Shown in pieces: positions 25,543 to 33,531 of a stretch of DNA of 64,000 bases. The translations under genes and the position numbers were made by a program. Every line of letters starts with the position of its first letter. Position 1 is the stretch's first letter. Source of the stretch: Caballeronia sordidicola (lineage in GTDB: Bacteria; Pseudomonadota; Gammaproteobacteria; Burkholderiales; Burkholderiaceae); contig NZ_FCOC02000019.1 in assembly GCF_001544455.2 (NCBI RefSeq), forward strand, positions 48,668 to 112,667, given 5' to 3'. The notes beneath the pieces are model-generated. The model was not told where the DNA came from. It searched no databases and saw only the letters and a program-made list of their open reading frames with translations.

Positions 25543-26523
25543 CTAGCGGGTCGCATGCGACAGGATCTGGTCGATGACAAGCTGGTTGCCAAGCGAGTTT
25601 TCCAGAGTGAATGCGATCGAATCACTGCGTTCAAGCAGGACAGAGCCGAAATTCTCGACCATCGACTGATACTGATCTACACCGCCGAAATCGAACGTTT
25701 CGACAACGCCGCTAGCATCGGAACGAAGTCTGATTTTCGCGTCGGCATACACGCCTGCATTGAATGGCGCGTCCAGGGAAAGCCAGCCTTTGGAACCATG
25801 GAAGACCATATGTTGCCGCCGCGCAAGCTGCGTTCCGCAGTAGAAGTTCAGGCGAAAACCCGGGAAGTCCAGCGCGCAGATTGCAAGTTTGTCGGTGCCA
25901 TAGCGTGGGTCGATCGTAATGTCGGCGCGCACTGAGAAAGGTTCAAGGCCGGTCGCGATCCGCGTCGTCACCACCGGGTAGACACCGATATCCCGCACGC
26001 CACCGCCTCCAAGCACGAGGTCGTTCTTGAGGGCGGTGGGGTCGTCATTGAAATACGTGAAAGAGCCTTCCACGAGTTCGAGATTGCCTAGCGAACCGTT
26101 CGCGATCCGATCGCGCACGAACGCCCATTGCGGATGATGCGCCACCATGAATGCTTCGGCGCATACGAGTCCGGTCGCATCGCGAAGCGCGATGAGTTCC
26201 TGAACCTGAGCGGCGTTCATCGCGATTGGCTTCTCGCACAACACGTGCTTGCCCGCGAGAAGTGCCTTTTTGCACCACTCGAAGTGACTGGCCGTCGGCA
26301 ACGGGATATACACGGCATCGACTTCTTTGCTCGCAATTACTTCATCGTAGTTCGCGCACGAGGCGGCTATGCCGTGCTTTGCCGCGAACGCTGCGGCACG
26401 CTCGCCATCGCGCGCAGCTACGCAGACCGCGCGGCCGTTGCTCGATCGCTGGATTGCGGGCACGACGAAGTTGTCGGCGATTCTGGCGGCACCGAGCACA
26501 CCCCAGCGGATCATGTCCCTCAT
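25543..26523 (-). CDS. Gfo/Idh/MocA-family oxidoreductase
   Basis: A 326-residue NAD(P)-dependent dehydrogenase acting on a sugar, cyclitol or glycoside hydroxyl. The ATG at 26523 has GGAGAC just upstream. The Rossmann start is IRWGVLGAARIADNFVVPAI; the catalytic-lysine motif is LLAGKHVLCEKPIA (EKP), and the C-terminal mixed sheet carries GGGGVRDIGVYPV. It follows the TIM-barrel isomerase by 31 bases in the leftward operon. Pairing of Gfo/Idh enzymes with such isomerases is common in inositol and 3-keto-sugar pathways, which suggests oxidation of a ring hydroxyl. Substrate unknown. Confidence 0.88.
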   Translation of the reverse strand: MRDMIRWGVLGAARIADNFVVPAIQRSSNGRAVCVAARDGERAAAFAAKHGIAASCANYDEVIASKEVDAVYIPLPTASHFEWCKKALLAGKHVLCEKPIAMNAAQVQELIALRDATGLVCAEAFMVAHHPQWAFVRDRIANGSLGNLELVEGSFTYFNDDPTALKNDLVLGGGGVRDIGVYPVVTTRIATGLEPFSVRADITIDPRYGTDKLAICALDFPGFRLNFYCGTQLARRQHMVFHGSKGWLSLDAPFNAGVYADAKIRLRSDASGVVETFDFGGVDQYQSMVENFGSVLLERSDSIAFTLENSLGNQLVIDQILSHATR

Positions 26524-26554
26524 GGCTGTCTCCTCGCGTAATTGGTTAGGTTCA

Positions 26555-27406
26555 TTAACACACCGTCTGAAGCCGCTCCGCGCAGACGCGAAGCACGTCA
26601 TCCGGATCCCGGCGCCACCAGTTCTCTTTCGAAAATATCTCCACCTCGACCAACCCGTCGTATCCATTGCGTTCGACGCGTTCACGCAATGCGGACAGGT
26701 CGACGACACCATCGCCCATCATGCCGCGGTCAAGCAACAGGTCGCGCGTTTCGCGCAGCCAGTCGCATACATGAAAGGCGAGAATCCGCTCGTTGCGGCC
26801 AGCCGCCGCGATCGGCGCCTGCAACGTGGGATCCCACCAGCAGTGATATGCGTCGACAGCCGCCCCGAGAAAGCCGGAGCGCTCAGGATCGAGCGCGTCA
26901 CAGATGTCCAGTGCTTGCGCCAGCGTGTTGATCACGGCCCGGTCTGCTGCATACATCGGATGCAGCGGCTCGAGCGCGAGCGGGACACCGAACTCACGCG
27001 CCGTCTCCAGCAACTCCGCGATGCCATCGGAGACCTGCGCGCGGGCTCCGCGCAAATCGCGGCTCCCTTCAGGCAAGCCACCGACCACCATCACGAAGCA
27101 CCGTGCGCCCAGCGTTGCGGCGTCGCGCAAGGCGGCCTTGTTGTCGTCGATATTCGCGTCGAACTGCGCTCGGGTCGCAGCCGGCAAGTATGTCGAACGG
27201 CAATAGCCGGTGACGGTTAAATCGAGCGCCTTGATCTGCTTCGCGACCTCCGCAACGTTCACTTTCTCCACTTCATGACGCCAGGGCGCAATGCCGCCGA
27301 ATCCTGCGCTGGCGATCCGGTCAATCGTGCGGCTGAGCGGTTCGCGATGACCGAGCGTTGCCGTGTTGATGGAGCACAGGTCGAGTCTTCCTTTCAGGTT
27401 TCTCAT
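26555..27406 (-). CDS. Sugar-phosphate isomerase/epimerase-like TIM-barrel protein
   Basis: A 283-residue AP-endonuclease-2-type TIM barrel. The ATG at 27406 is chosen because homology begins there (RNLKGRLDLCSINTATLG); the frame extends upstream but into a neighbouring gene. Metal ligands are visible in the expected order: Glu in ALEPLHP, Asp/His in AVDAYHCWWD, His in FHVCDWL and Glu in LVEVEIF. Related enzymes isomerise, epimerise or cleave keto-sugars. Its 5' end overlaps the 3' end of the Dabb gene by 86 bases. Probably acts with the Gfo/Idh enzyme encoded next. Confidence 0.85.
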   Translation of the reverse strand: MRNLKGRLDLCSINTATLGHREPLSRTIDRIASAGFGGIAPWRHEVEKVNVAEVAKQIKALDLTVTGYCRSTYLPAATRAQFDANIDDNKAALRDAATLGARCFVMVVGGLPEGSRDLRGARAQVSDGIAELLETAREFGVPLALEPLHPMYAADRAVINTLAQALDICDALDPERSGFLGAAVDAYHCWWDPTLQAPIAAAGRNERILAFHVCDWLRETRDLLLDRGMMGDGVVDLSALRERVERNGYDGLVEVEIFSKENWWRRDPDDVLRVCAERLQTVC

Positions 27407-27740
27407 GGCTGTCCAGAGTGATATCGAAGACGAGCAGTCCGTGAACGCCGCCTTCCAGTGCTTCGATAAGCCGCGCAACGATCGCGCGATGAGTCGGATG
27501 CGCGAGATAGACAAAACACTCGTCGCGGCTGTCGAAATCCATCATGAAGCCATCGGCGAGATCCAGACCGTATCCCTCTGGCGAGATGTTTGGACCGCAC
27601 TGGAAGTTCGTGAATGCGATCTCAGGTATCTCCGCAAGCCGCCTGATTTGCTCGAAGAAGGCGAGGCGACTCGGCGCCGCCACTTCACTGCGGAATCGAC
27701 ACAGCACGATGTGTCGCACAGGTCCTTTTGAGGGGATCAT
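27321..27740 (-). CDS. Dabb (stress-responsive A/B barrel) domain protein
   Basis: Encodes 139 residues. Residues ~6-105 form a Dabb ferredoxin-like barrel (GPVRHIVLCRFRSE, then GLDLADGFMMDFDSRDECFV, YLAHPTHRAIVARL, LLVFDI). Family members of ~100 residues are found in catabolic operons, and some act as cyclases or small-molecule lyases. This one has an extra ~30-residue tail that overlaps the start of the TIM-barrel gene, unusual and possibly caused by loss of an earlier stop. It starts two bases after the DUF993 stop, so it is tightly coupled. Confidence 0.8.
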   Translation of the reverse strand: MIPSKGPVRHIVLCRFRSEVAAPSRLAFFEQIRRLAEIPEIAFTNFQCGPNISPEGYGLDLADGFMMDFDSRDECFVYLAHPTHRAIVARLIEALEGGVHGLLVFDITLDSHEKPERKTRPVLHQHGNARSSRTAQPHD

Positions 27741-27742
27741 GG

Positions 27743-28912
27743 TCAGTCTCTACAGCCGAGCGATGCCATGACCGCGCGCACGCGCACGATGGCGTCTTCA
27801 GGATCGCGGAGAAGGCCAGCCTGATCCGCGAGGCGGAATACGTCCGCGAGATAGGCGGGCGGGCGCATGCCATGGTGACCGCCGAGCATGAAGAAGTGAT
27901 CCTGGGACCCATTCAGGTATGCGAGGAACACGACGCCTGTTTTGTAGTACTGCGTCGGCGCCCGGAAGATATGGCGCGACAGCGGTACTGTCGGTGCGAG
28001 CAGCGCGTTGAACGTGTCGAGATCGTTGCCCGCGAGCGCGTCCAGGGCCTGCGATGCGGCGGGGGCGATCGCGTCGAAGATGCCGAGGAGCGCGTGCGAG
28101 TATCCCGCGGCGTCGCCTGCGATCAGGCCGGGGTAATTGAAATCGTCGCCCGTGTACATCTTGACTGCGGGCGGCAATTGCCGGCGAAAGGAGATTTCCT
28201 TGGCGTCGTCGAGCAACGATATCTTGATGCCGTCGACGCGATCGCCGCTGTCGCCGATCACACCGAGGCAGACTTGCGCCGCGCTCTCGTAATCCGACGC
28301 TCCCCAGTAACCAGCAAGTTCAGGATCGAACATCTCGCCGAGCCAATGAAGAATCACCGGCTCATCGCACATGGCCAACACTTCGCGATAGACACGCCGA
28401 TAGTCCTCCGGCGAGCGGGCCACGCGGGCCAGTGCGCGGCTCGCCATCAGGATGACGCGTCCGTCGATGCGTTGAATGGCTTCGAGCTGTTCCGCGTATG
28501 CGCGGATCACCTGGTCGCAGTTTGTAATCGAATTCGGTGCAACGTGATCAGTGCCGCAGCCGGACGCGATCAACGCGCCGGGGATATCGCGCGTGCCTTC
28601 GATCGTGCGGGTGATCAACTCGAGCGCGCTGTGCCAGGACAGACCCATGCCTCGTTGTGCGGTATCCATCGCTTCGGCAATGCCGAGCCCTTGCCTGAGC
28701 AGGTAGCGGCGATATTCGAGCGTACGTTGCCAATCGATTGCGGGCGCTTCATTGAGTTCGCTGGCGCGTAGTGGATCGGCCACCACATGCGCGGCCGAAT
28801 AGGCAATACGGTTGAACGGCCGGGCAGGTGCGCGGACGTCGAGCGGCGTGCCTTGCAGGCGATAGCTATCCATCGTGCCGAGCGCGGTCGGAAGTTTGAG
28901 TGTCAGGTTCAT
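27743..28912 (-). CDS. DUF993 protein (dihydrodipicolinate-synthase-like)
   Basis: A 389-residue protein of the DUF993 family, annotated as dihydrodipicolinate-synthase-like from its TIM-barrel fold. Visible blocks include LRQGLGIAEAMDTAQRGMGL, LIASGCGTDHVAP, EPVILHWLGEMFDPELAGYW and GIKISLLDDAKEI. The lysine in DGIKIS would fit the Schiff-base position of a class I aldolase, but this is my inference. In this operon, with a CoA-ester oxidising enzyme and sugar-type enzymes, it is a candidate C-C cleaving or ring-opening step. No substrate has been established to my knowledge. Confidence 0.8.
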   Translation of the reverse strand: MNLTLKLPTALGTMDSYRLQGTPLDVRAPARPFNRIAYSAAHVVADPLRASELNEAPAIDWQRTLEYRRYLLRQGLGIAEAMDTAQRGMGLSWHSALELITRTIEGTRDIPGALIASGCGTDHVAPNSITNCDQVIRAYAEQLEAIQRIDGRVILMASRALARVARSPEDYRRVYREVLAMCDEPVILHWLGEMFDPELAGYWGASDYESAAQVCLGVIGDSGDRVDGIKISLLDDAKEISFRRQLPPAVKMYTGDDFNYPGLIAGDAAGYSHALLGIFDAIAPAASQALDALAGNDLDTFNALLAPTVPLSRHIFRAPTQYYKTGVVFLAYLNGSQDHFFMLGGHHGMRPPAYLADVFRLADQAGLLRDPEDAIVRVRAVMASLGCRD

Positions 28913-28919
28913 ATGCGTG

Positions 28920-29699
28920 TCAGTATTTGGTCACAAGCAGGCCGCCGTCGATACGGATAGCCTGGCCAACGCTATAGGGCAGTCCGCCTGTCGCCAGCGT
29001 GCGCACAGTGGTCGCGACTTCCTGGGGCACGCCCCATCGCTTGATGGCTGTGAGGCCTTGTTCTATCTGGGCGTCGTAGCGTGCGCGGGACGGCGCCGTC
29101 ATTTCCGTTTCGATCAGACCGGGCTGCACTTCGTAGACGCTCACGCCGTGCTCGGCGAGCCGCAATGAAAACAGCGTGGTCGCCATCGACAGACCCGCCT
29201 TCGATACGCAGTACTCGCTGCGCAACGGCGAGGCCGCGACCGCATTCGACGATGTGATCGTGATGACGCTCGGATGCGGCGCAACACTGGGCCGGGAGCG
29301 CGCGAGGAAGTGCTTCGCGAACGCCTGGGTCAGGAAGAACGTGCCGCGCGTGTTCACAGCGATGCAGCGGTCGAAGCTCTCAGGCGATACATCGAGTAGG
29401 TCGCCTCGCGACATCACCGAGACGCCCGCGTTGTTCACGAGGCAATCGATCGAACCACCGAGCCGTGCTTCGATATCGAGCAGCGTGGAAGGATGCGAGT
29501 CGATGTCGGCGAGATCGGATACGACGGCGATCGCGCCGGCGCCTGTCTGTTCGACTTCGGCAACCGCCTGATCCAGTTCCTCCGATGCCACAGCGTCAGT
29601 GAGCGCAACATCGAACCCTGCGCGGCCGAGCTCGATTGCAATCGCTCGCCCGATGCCGCGTCGACTGCCCGTGACGAGTGCGATAGGACGGTGGCTCAT
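28920..29699 (-). CDS. Short-chain dehydrogenase (3-ketoacyl-reductase-like)
   Basis: A 259-residue classical SDR: TGSRRGIGRAIAIELGRAG for NAD(P), NNAGVS, the catalytic serine in ITITSSNAV and Y-x3-K as YCVSK, then the C-terminal GGLPYSVGQAIRIDGGLLV. Its ATG overlaps the stop of the upstream acyl-CoA dehydrogenase gene. It may oxidise the hydroxyl created downstream of the dehydrogenation or act on the sugar moiety. Two other SDRs in the window are in the DeoR cassette. Confidence 0.88.
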   Translation of the reverse strand: MSHRPIALVTGSRRGIGRAIAIELGRAGFDVALTDAVASEELDQAVAEVEQTGAGAIAVVSDLADIDSHPSTLLDIEARLGGSIDCLVNNAGVSVMSRGDLLDVSPESFDRCIAVNTRGTFFLTQAFAKHFLARSRPSVAPHPSVITITSSNAVAASPLRSEYCVSKAGLSMATTLFSLRLAEHGVSVYEVQPGLIETEMTAPSRARYDAQIEQGLTAIKRWGVPQEVATTVRTLATGGLPYSVGQAIRIDGGLLVTKY

Positions 29700-30841
29700 A
29701 CCGACGCTCCATTGGCAATCAGATCGCGAGCGATGATCGTGCGCTGGATCTGGTTCGTGCCTTCGTAAATCTGCGTGATCTTCGCGTCGCGATAGAGTCG
29801 TTCGACTTCATAGCCGCGAATGTAGCCACTGCCGCCAAAGATCTGCACTGCGTTGGCGCTGTGCTTGACGGCCGTGTCGCCCGCGAAGCACTTGGCCATC
29901 GAGCAGGCAATGCTTGCACGGTCGCCGGTTTCAAGGCGTTCAGCCGCGTCATGCACGAGCAGCCGTGCGGCCCGAATGTCTTTCGCCATATCGGCGAGCA
30001 TCCACTGGACGCCCTGAAAATCGGCGATGTGACTGCCGAACTGTTTGCGCGTCTGCGCATACTCCAGCGCCGCTTCGAGACCGGCCTGCGCGATGCCTAC
30101 AGCCAGCGCGGCGATGCCCACGCGGCCCTTGTCGAGCACGCTCATCATGATGTGAAAGCCACGCCCTTCCTGTCCGAGCAGGGCGTCGTGCGGGAGTTTG
30201 ACGCGGTCGAAATGCAGTTCTCCGACTTGCGATGCACGCTGGCCCATCTTGTGTTCTTTCGGACCTTTCGATACGCCCGCCAGATGGCAATCAACGATGA
30301 AGATGCTCATGCCGCGCTTGCCGGCCGCCGGATCGGTGCGTGCAAGCACGAACGCCAGATCTGCAACCGGTGCGTTGTGGATCCAGAGCTTGGCGCCGCT
30401 GAGTTCCCACCCGTCAGCAGTGCGCGTCGCGGTGGTGCGAATGCCGGACACGTCGGTACCGGCGTCCGATTCGGTAATGCAGTAAGCCGGCCGGAGGGCT
30501 GCGCGCAACAAGGGCTCCATGTACTTCGAGCGCTGCCCGTCGGTGCCGTGAACACTCAGTAGCGTGCCGACCAGTTCGAGCAGGCCGCACTGGTCAGCAA
30601 CCGACGCATAACCGCGCGACAGCTCTTCCATCACAAGCGCGTAAGCGGTGACGTCGAGCCCGGCGCCGCCAAATTCCTCGGGCACGGTAATGCCGAATAG
30701 GCCTAGTTCACCCATCTGCTTGTAAATCTCCGCGGGGAATCGCTCCTCGCGGTCCAGTTCCTCGGCTAGAGGGCGAATCACTTCCTGCGAAAAGCGCCGT
30801 GTCATGTCGCGGATCTGCTCATGCGTTTCTGAGAGCTTCAT
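29696..30841 (-). CDS. Acyl-CoA dehydrogenase
   Basis: A 381-residue flavoprotein that introduces an alpha,beta double bond into an acyl-CoA. Start at ATG 30841 with GGAG seven bases upstream (KLSETHEQIRDMTRRF). FAD/substrate motifs AYCITESDAGTDVSG and the catalytic glutamate in ITQIYEGTNQIQR are intact. It heads the leftward operon and is divergent from the CoA-transferase gene. Electrons should pass to the EtfAB pair encoded at 41532-43225. The ETF-quinone oxidoreductase in this window is a broken chimera, so another copy must complete the chain. Confidence 0.92.
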   Translation of the reverse strand: MKLSETHEQIRDMTRRFSQEVIRPLAEELDREERFPAEIYKQMGELGLFGITVPEEFGGAGLDVTAYALVMEELSRGYASVADQCGLLELVGTLLSVHGTDGQRSKYMEPLLRAALRPAYCITESDAGTDVSGIRTTATRTADGWELSGAKLWIHNAPVADLAFVLARTDPAAGKRGMSIFIVDCHLAGVSKGPKEHKMGQRASQVGELHFDRVKLPHDALLGQEGRGFHIMMSVLDKGRVGIAALAVGIAQAGLEAALEYAQTRKQFGSHIADFQGVQWMLADMAKDIRAARLLVHDAAERLETGDRASIACSMAKCFAGDTAVKHSANAVQIFGGSGYIRGYEVERLYRDAKITQIYEGTNQIQRTIIARDLIANGASV

Positions 30842-30964
30842 GTCGTCTCCATCCTTGCTCGTCATACCTGATTGTTGCGGTGCAGCGTGTCGGTGCAGGT
30901 AAACCCGAGCGCTGCGCAATATCCCTTGAAATCAGAGGTTTCGTGTGCCAACATTGGCAACAAG

Positions 30965-30982
30965 TAACCATCTGGTGGGTTA
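30965..30982. promoter_or_regulatory. Candidate TetR operator, site 1
   Basis: TAACCATCTGGTGGGTTA, an imperfect palindrome (AACC-N8-GGTT core) between the divergent acyl-CoA dehydrogenase and CoA-transferase genes. It matches site 3 at 16 of 18 positions, and the flanking AAG is also shared. Confidence 0.65.
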
Positions 30983-31043
30983 TTTAAGACCAACGAAACG
31001 CCGCTGTCAACGGGTTTTGCGGCCGATCTGAAAGGAGAGAGCA

Positions 31044-32588
31044 GTGAGCAAGTGGAAGGAGGCTGCTGACGCGGTCGAGCAGATTTTCGACGGCGCGACG
31101 ATCGCGCTGGCAGGTTCGGGAGGCGGTCTGCTCGAAGCGGACGCCGTGCTTGCGAAGCTCGAGCAGCGTTTCCTCGAGACCGGGCATCCGCGCGATCTGA
31201 CGGTCGTGCATGCGCTGGGTATTGGCGACGCGCAGGGCAGTGGGCTGGGACGCTTTGCACATGCCGGCATGGTCAAGCGCGTGATCGGCGGGCACTGGAG
31301 TTGGGCGCCATCGATGCAGAAACTCGCGAAGGAAAACGCCTTCGAGGCCTACAGCTTTCCAGCTGGCGCGATCTCCACGCTGTTGCGGGAAATCGGCGCC
31401 GGGCGGCCCGGCCTCGTCACGCATGTGGGCTTGCGCACTTTCGTCGATCCGCGCATCGACGGCGGCAAAATCAACGAGCGCGCGACCGAAGACATGGTCG
31501 AACTGGTTACGCTCGATGGACGCGAATACCTGCGTTACAAGCCATTCACGGTCGATTTCGCAATCGTGCGCGGCTCGTCGGCGGACGGAAGCGGCAACGT
31601 CACGCTGCGCCGCGAGCCGGCCGATCTGGACGTCTATGCCGCCGCGCTCGCGGCCCATAACTGCGGCGGCCGCGTCATCGTGCAGGTGAAGGAACGCGAG
31701 CCCGAAGGATATGTGCCCGCGCGCCTGGTTCGTATTCCCGGCATCCTGGTCGACGCGCTCGTCGAAACGCCCGAACAGGTGCAATGCGCAGTGTCGGATT
31801 ACGATCCAGCGCTCAGCGGCGAAGCGCTGTGCCCGATCGGCGACGGCTTCTACGAAGTGCCAACAGGCATCCGCCGCATCATCGCCGCGCGGGCGGCGAG
31901 CGAGTTGCGTGCCGGGCAGTCCGCCAATTTCGGCTTCGGCATTCCAGGCGGCATCCCCGCCTTGCTGGCGGAACAGGGGCGGCTCGGCACGTTCTGGGGA
32001 TCGGTCGAACAGGGCATCCACAACGGTGCGATGCTCGACGGTCCGATGTTCGGCACGGCACGCAATGCGGACGCGATCCTGTCGAGCGTCGACCAGTTCG
32101 ATTTCTATAGCGGCGGCGGTGTCGACGTCTCTTTCCTTGGCATGGGCGAAATGGACGCCGAGGGCAACATCAATGTGTCGAAGCTGGGCTCGACGGTCGT
32201 GGGTCCTGGCGGCTTTATCGATATCACGCAGGGCGCGCGAAAGATCGTGTTTTGCGGGAGCTTCGAAGCAAAGGGTCTAGCGGTCGAACAGGCGGGCGCA
32301 CGTCTGAACATCGTGTCGCCGGGCAGCGTGCCCAAGCTCGTCGATCGCGTGCAGCACATCACCTTTAGCGGCGAGCAGGCGCGCCTTAGCAATCAGGAAG
32401 TGCTGTATGTGACCGAGCGCGCGGTGTTTCGCCTCGAGGCAGACGGCGTGCGTCTGATCGAGGTCGCGGAAGGAGTCGATGTCGAACGCGAAGTGCTGGC
32501 ACGCATGGCATTCAGGCCGCTCGTCGATGAAGCGTTGCTCGCGCGCTCGAAGCAGAGCGTGCCTGCGACGCAGGAAAAGGTGGCGTGA
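31044..32588 (+). CDS. Family I CoA-transferase (acetate/propionate type, single chain)
   Basis: A 514-residue fused-subunit CoA-transferase that moves CoA from an acyl-CoA such as acetyl-CoA to a free acid. GTG start at 31044 with AAGGAGAG upstream. The N-terminal half shows the glycine loop ALAGSGGGLLEADAVLAKLE; the C-terminal half carries GIPGGIPALLAEQG and the active-site glutamate motif SVEQGIHNGAMLDG. This would activate the acid produced by the GMC oxidoreductase and ALDH before the acyl-CoA dehydrogenase acts. Single-gene unit, convergent with the TetR gene. Confidence 0.9.
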   Translation: MSKWKEAADAVEQIFDGATIALAGSGGGLLEADAVLAKLEQRFLETGHPRDLTVVHALGIGDAQGSGLGRFAHAGMVKRVIGGHWSWAPSMQKLAKENAFEAYSFPAGAISTLLREIGAGRPGLVTHVGLRTFVDPRIDGGKINERATEDMVELVTLDGREYLRYKPFTVDFAIVRGSSADGSGNVTLRREPADLDVYAAALAAHNCGGRVIVQVKEREPEGYVPARLVRIPGILVDALVETPEQVQCAVSDYDPALSGEALCPIGDGFYEVPTGIRRIIAARAASELRAGQSANFGFGIPGGIPALLAEQGRLGTFWGSVEQGIHNGAMLDGPMFGTARNADAILSSVDQFDFYSGGGVDVSFLGMGEMDAEGNINVSKLGSTVVGPGGFIDITQGARKIVFCGSFEAKGLAVEQAGARLNIVSPGSVPKLVDRVQHITFSGEQARLSNQEVLYVTERAVFRLEADGVRLIEVAEGVDVEREVLARMAFRPLVDEALLARSKQSVPATQEKVA

Positions 32589-32593
32589 TGCCA

Positions 32594-32629
32594 GGGCGCG
32601 CGAAGGGCGGTTGCGTACTCCGCGCGCCC
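32594..32629. terminator. Bidirectional terminator candidate
   Basis: GGGCGCGCG (32594-32602) pairs perfectly with CGCGCGCCC (32621-32629) across an 18-base loop. It lies exactly in the 47-base gap between the convergent CoA-transferase and TetR genes. Confidence 0.55.
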
Positions 32630-32635
32630 GGGTTG

Positions 32636-33319
32636 TCAGGGGCGCACGATTCGCAGGATGGTCTCGATGTTGAACTCAAGACGGCTTTTCAGCGCTGCCT
32701 TGTCCATGAAGTCGATGTCGAAGATGACACCGCTCGTGAAACGGTTCGTCAGGTAGTAGTAGCCGATAGCGGCCATCGTGATGTGCAGTTGCCGTGCGTC
32801 GACACCCGAACGAAACACGCCCGCTTCGACGCCGCGATCGAGGATGCGCTGCAACATGGAGATAAAGCCCTGGTGCAGATCGTGGAACCGCTGAGACTTC
32901 TTGACATGGCGTGCCTTATGAAGATTTTCGCTGTTCACGAGCGTCATGAACTCCGGGTTTCGAAGGTAGTAGTTCCAGGTATGCGTGGTCAGCGCAACGA
33001 GCGCGTCGTCCGGCGAGAGATGGTCGAGATTGAGCTTCTGCTCGGCAGAACGGATGTCGGCGTAAGCATCTTCAAGAACGGCGACAAAGAGCTCCTCCTT
33101 GCTGCCGAAGTAGTGATAGATCATCCGCTTGTTGGCTTTGGAGCGCGTCGCAATCGCTTCGACACGCGCGCCGGCCAGGCCGAGTTTCGCGAATTCTTTT
33201 TTCGCAGCTTCGAGGATGTTGGCCTTGGTGACCTCCGGGTCACGCTGCCGGGGCTGCCGCGTGACAACCGCTTCTGCGGACTTCGATGCGCGTTGTTGGG
33301 GCGTGGTTGCAACGGTCAT
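32636..33319 (-). CDS. TetR-family transcriptional regulator
   Basis: A 227-residue TetR repressor. After a basic N-terminal tail, the helix-turn-helix region reads ANILEAAKKEFAKLGLAGAR, VEAIATRSKANKRMIYHYFG and SKEELFVAVLEDAY. The C-terminal ligand domain resembles the branch that responds to acyl-CoA or aromatic effectors (TetR_C with a tryptophan-rich helix, HTWNYYLRNPEFM). It is divergent from the ALDH-headed operon; candidate operator site 2 lies 60 bases from its start, consistent with autoregulation. Confidence 0.9.
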   Translation of the reverse strand: MTVATTPQQRASKSAEAVVTRQPRQRDPEVTKANILEAAKKEFAKLGLAGARVEAIATRSKANKRMIYHYFGSKEELFVAVLEDAYADIRSAEQKLNLDHLSPDDALVALTTHTWNYYLRNPEFMTLVNSENLHKARHVKKSQRFHDLHQGFISMLQRILDRGVEAGVFRSGVDARQLHITMAAIGYYYLTNRFTSGVIFDIDFMDKAALKSRLEFNIETILRIVRP

Positions 33320-33378
33320 ATGGGTCGTAGAGAAGTAGGGTTGATACGCCGGTACAGGGGCCTAATGACGGTGACTAT

Positions 33379-33396
33379 AAACCAAAAGACCGGTTG
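33379..33396. promoter_or_regulatory. Candidate TetR operator, site 2
   Basis: AAACCAAAAGACCGGTTG: same AACC-N8-GGTT geometry as sites 1 and 3, located between the divergent tetR and ALDH genes. The spacer sequence differs, so this site is weaker evidence than the other two. Confidence 0.45.
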
Positions 33397-33531
33397 TCAG
33401 GAAGTAACTGGATGGTGCAGAATTGGGCCAACAACATCGCGCTTCAGGCCAGGGACAGGGCGACGACACTGCCCTCGCCGAGAAATTGTTGCGAGCGACG
33501 CCGTAAAGAATTGCACATATTGGAGGCAGGA

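Noticed and set aside
30984..32021. 345-codon minus-strand frame inside the CoA-transferase gene
   Set aside because: GC-rich antisense shadow; the plus-strand protein has clear CoA-transferase motifs.
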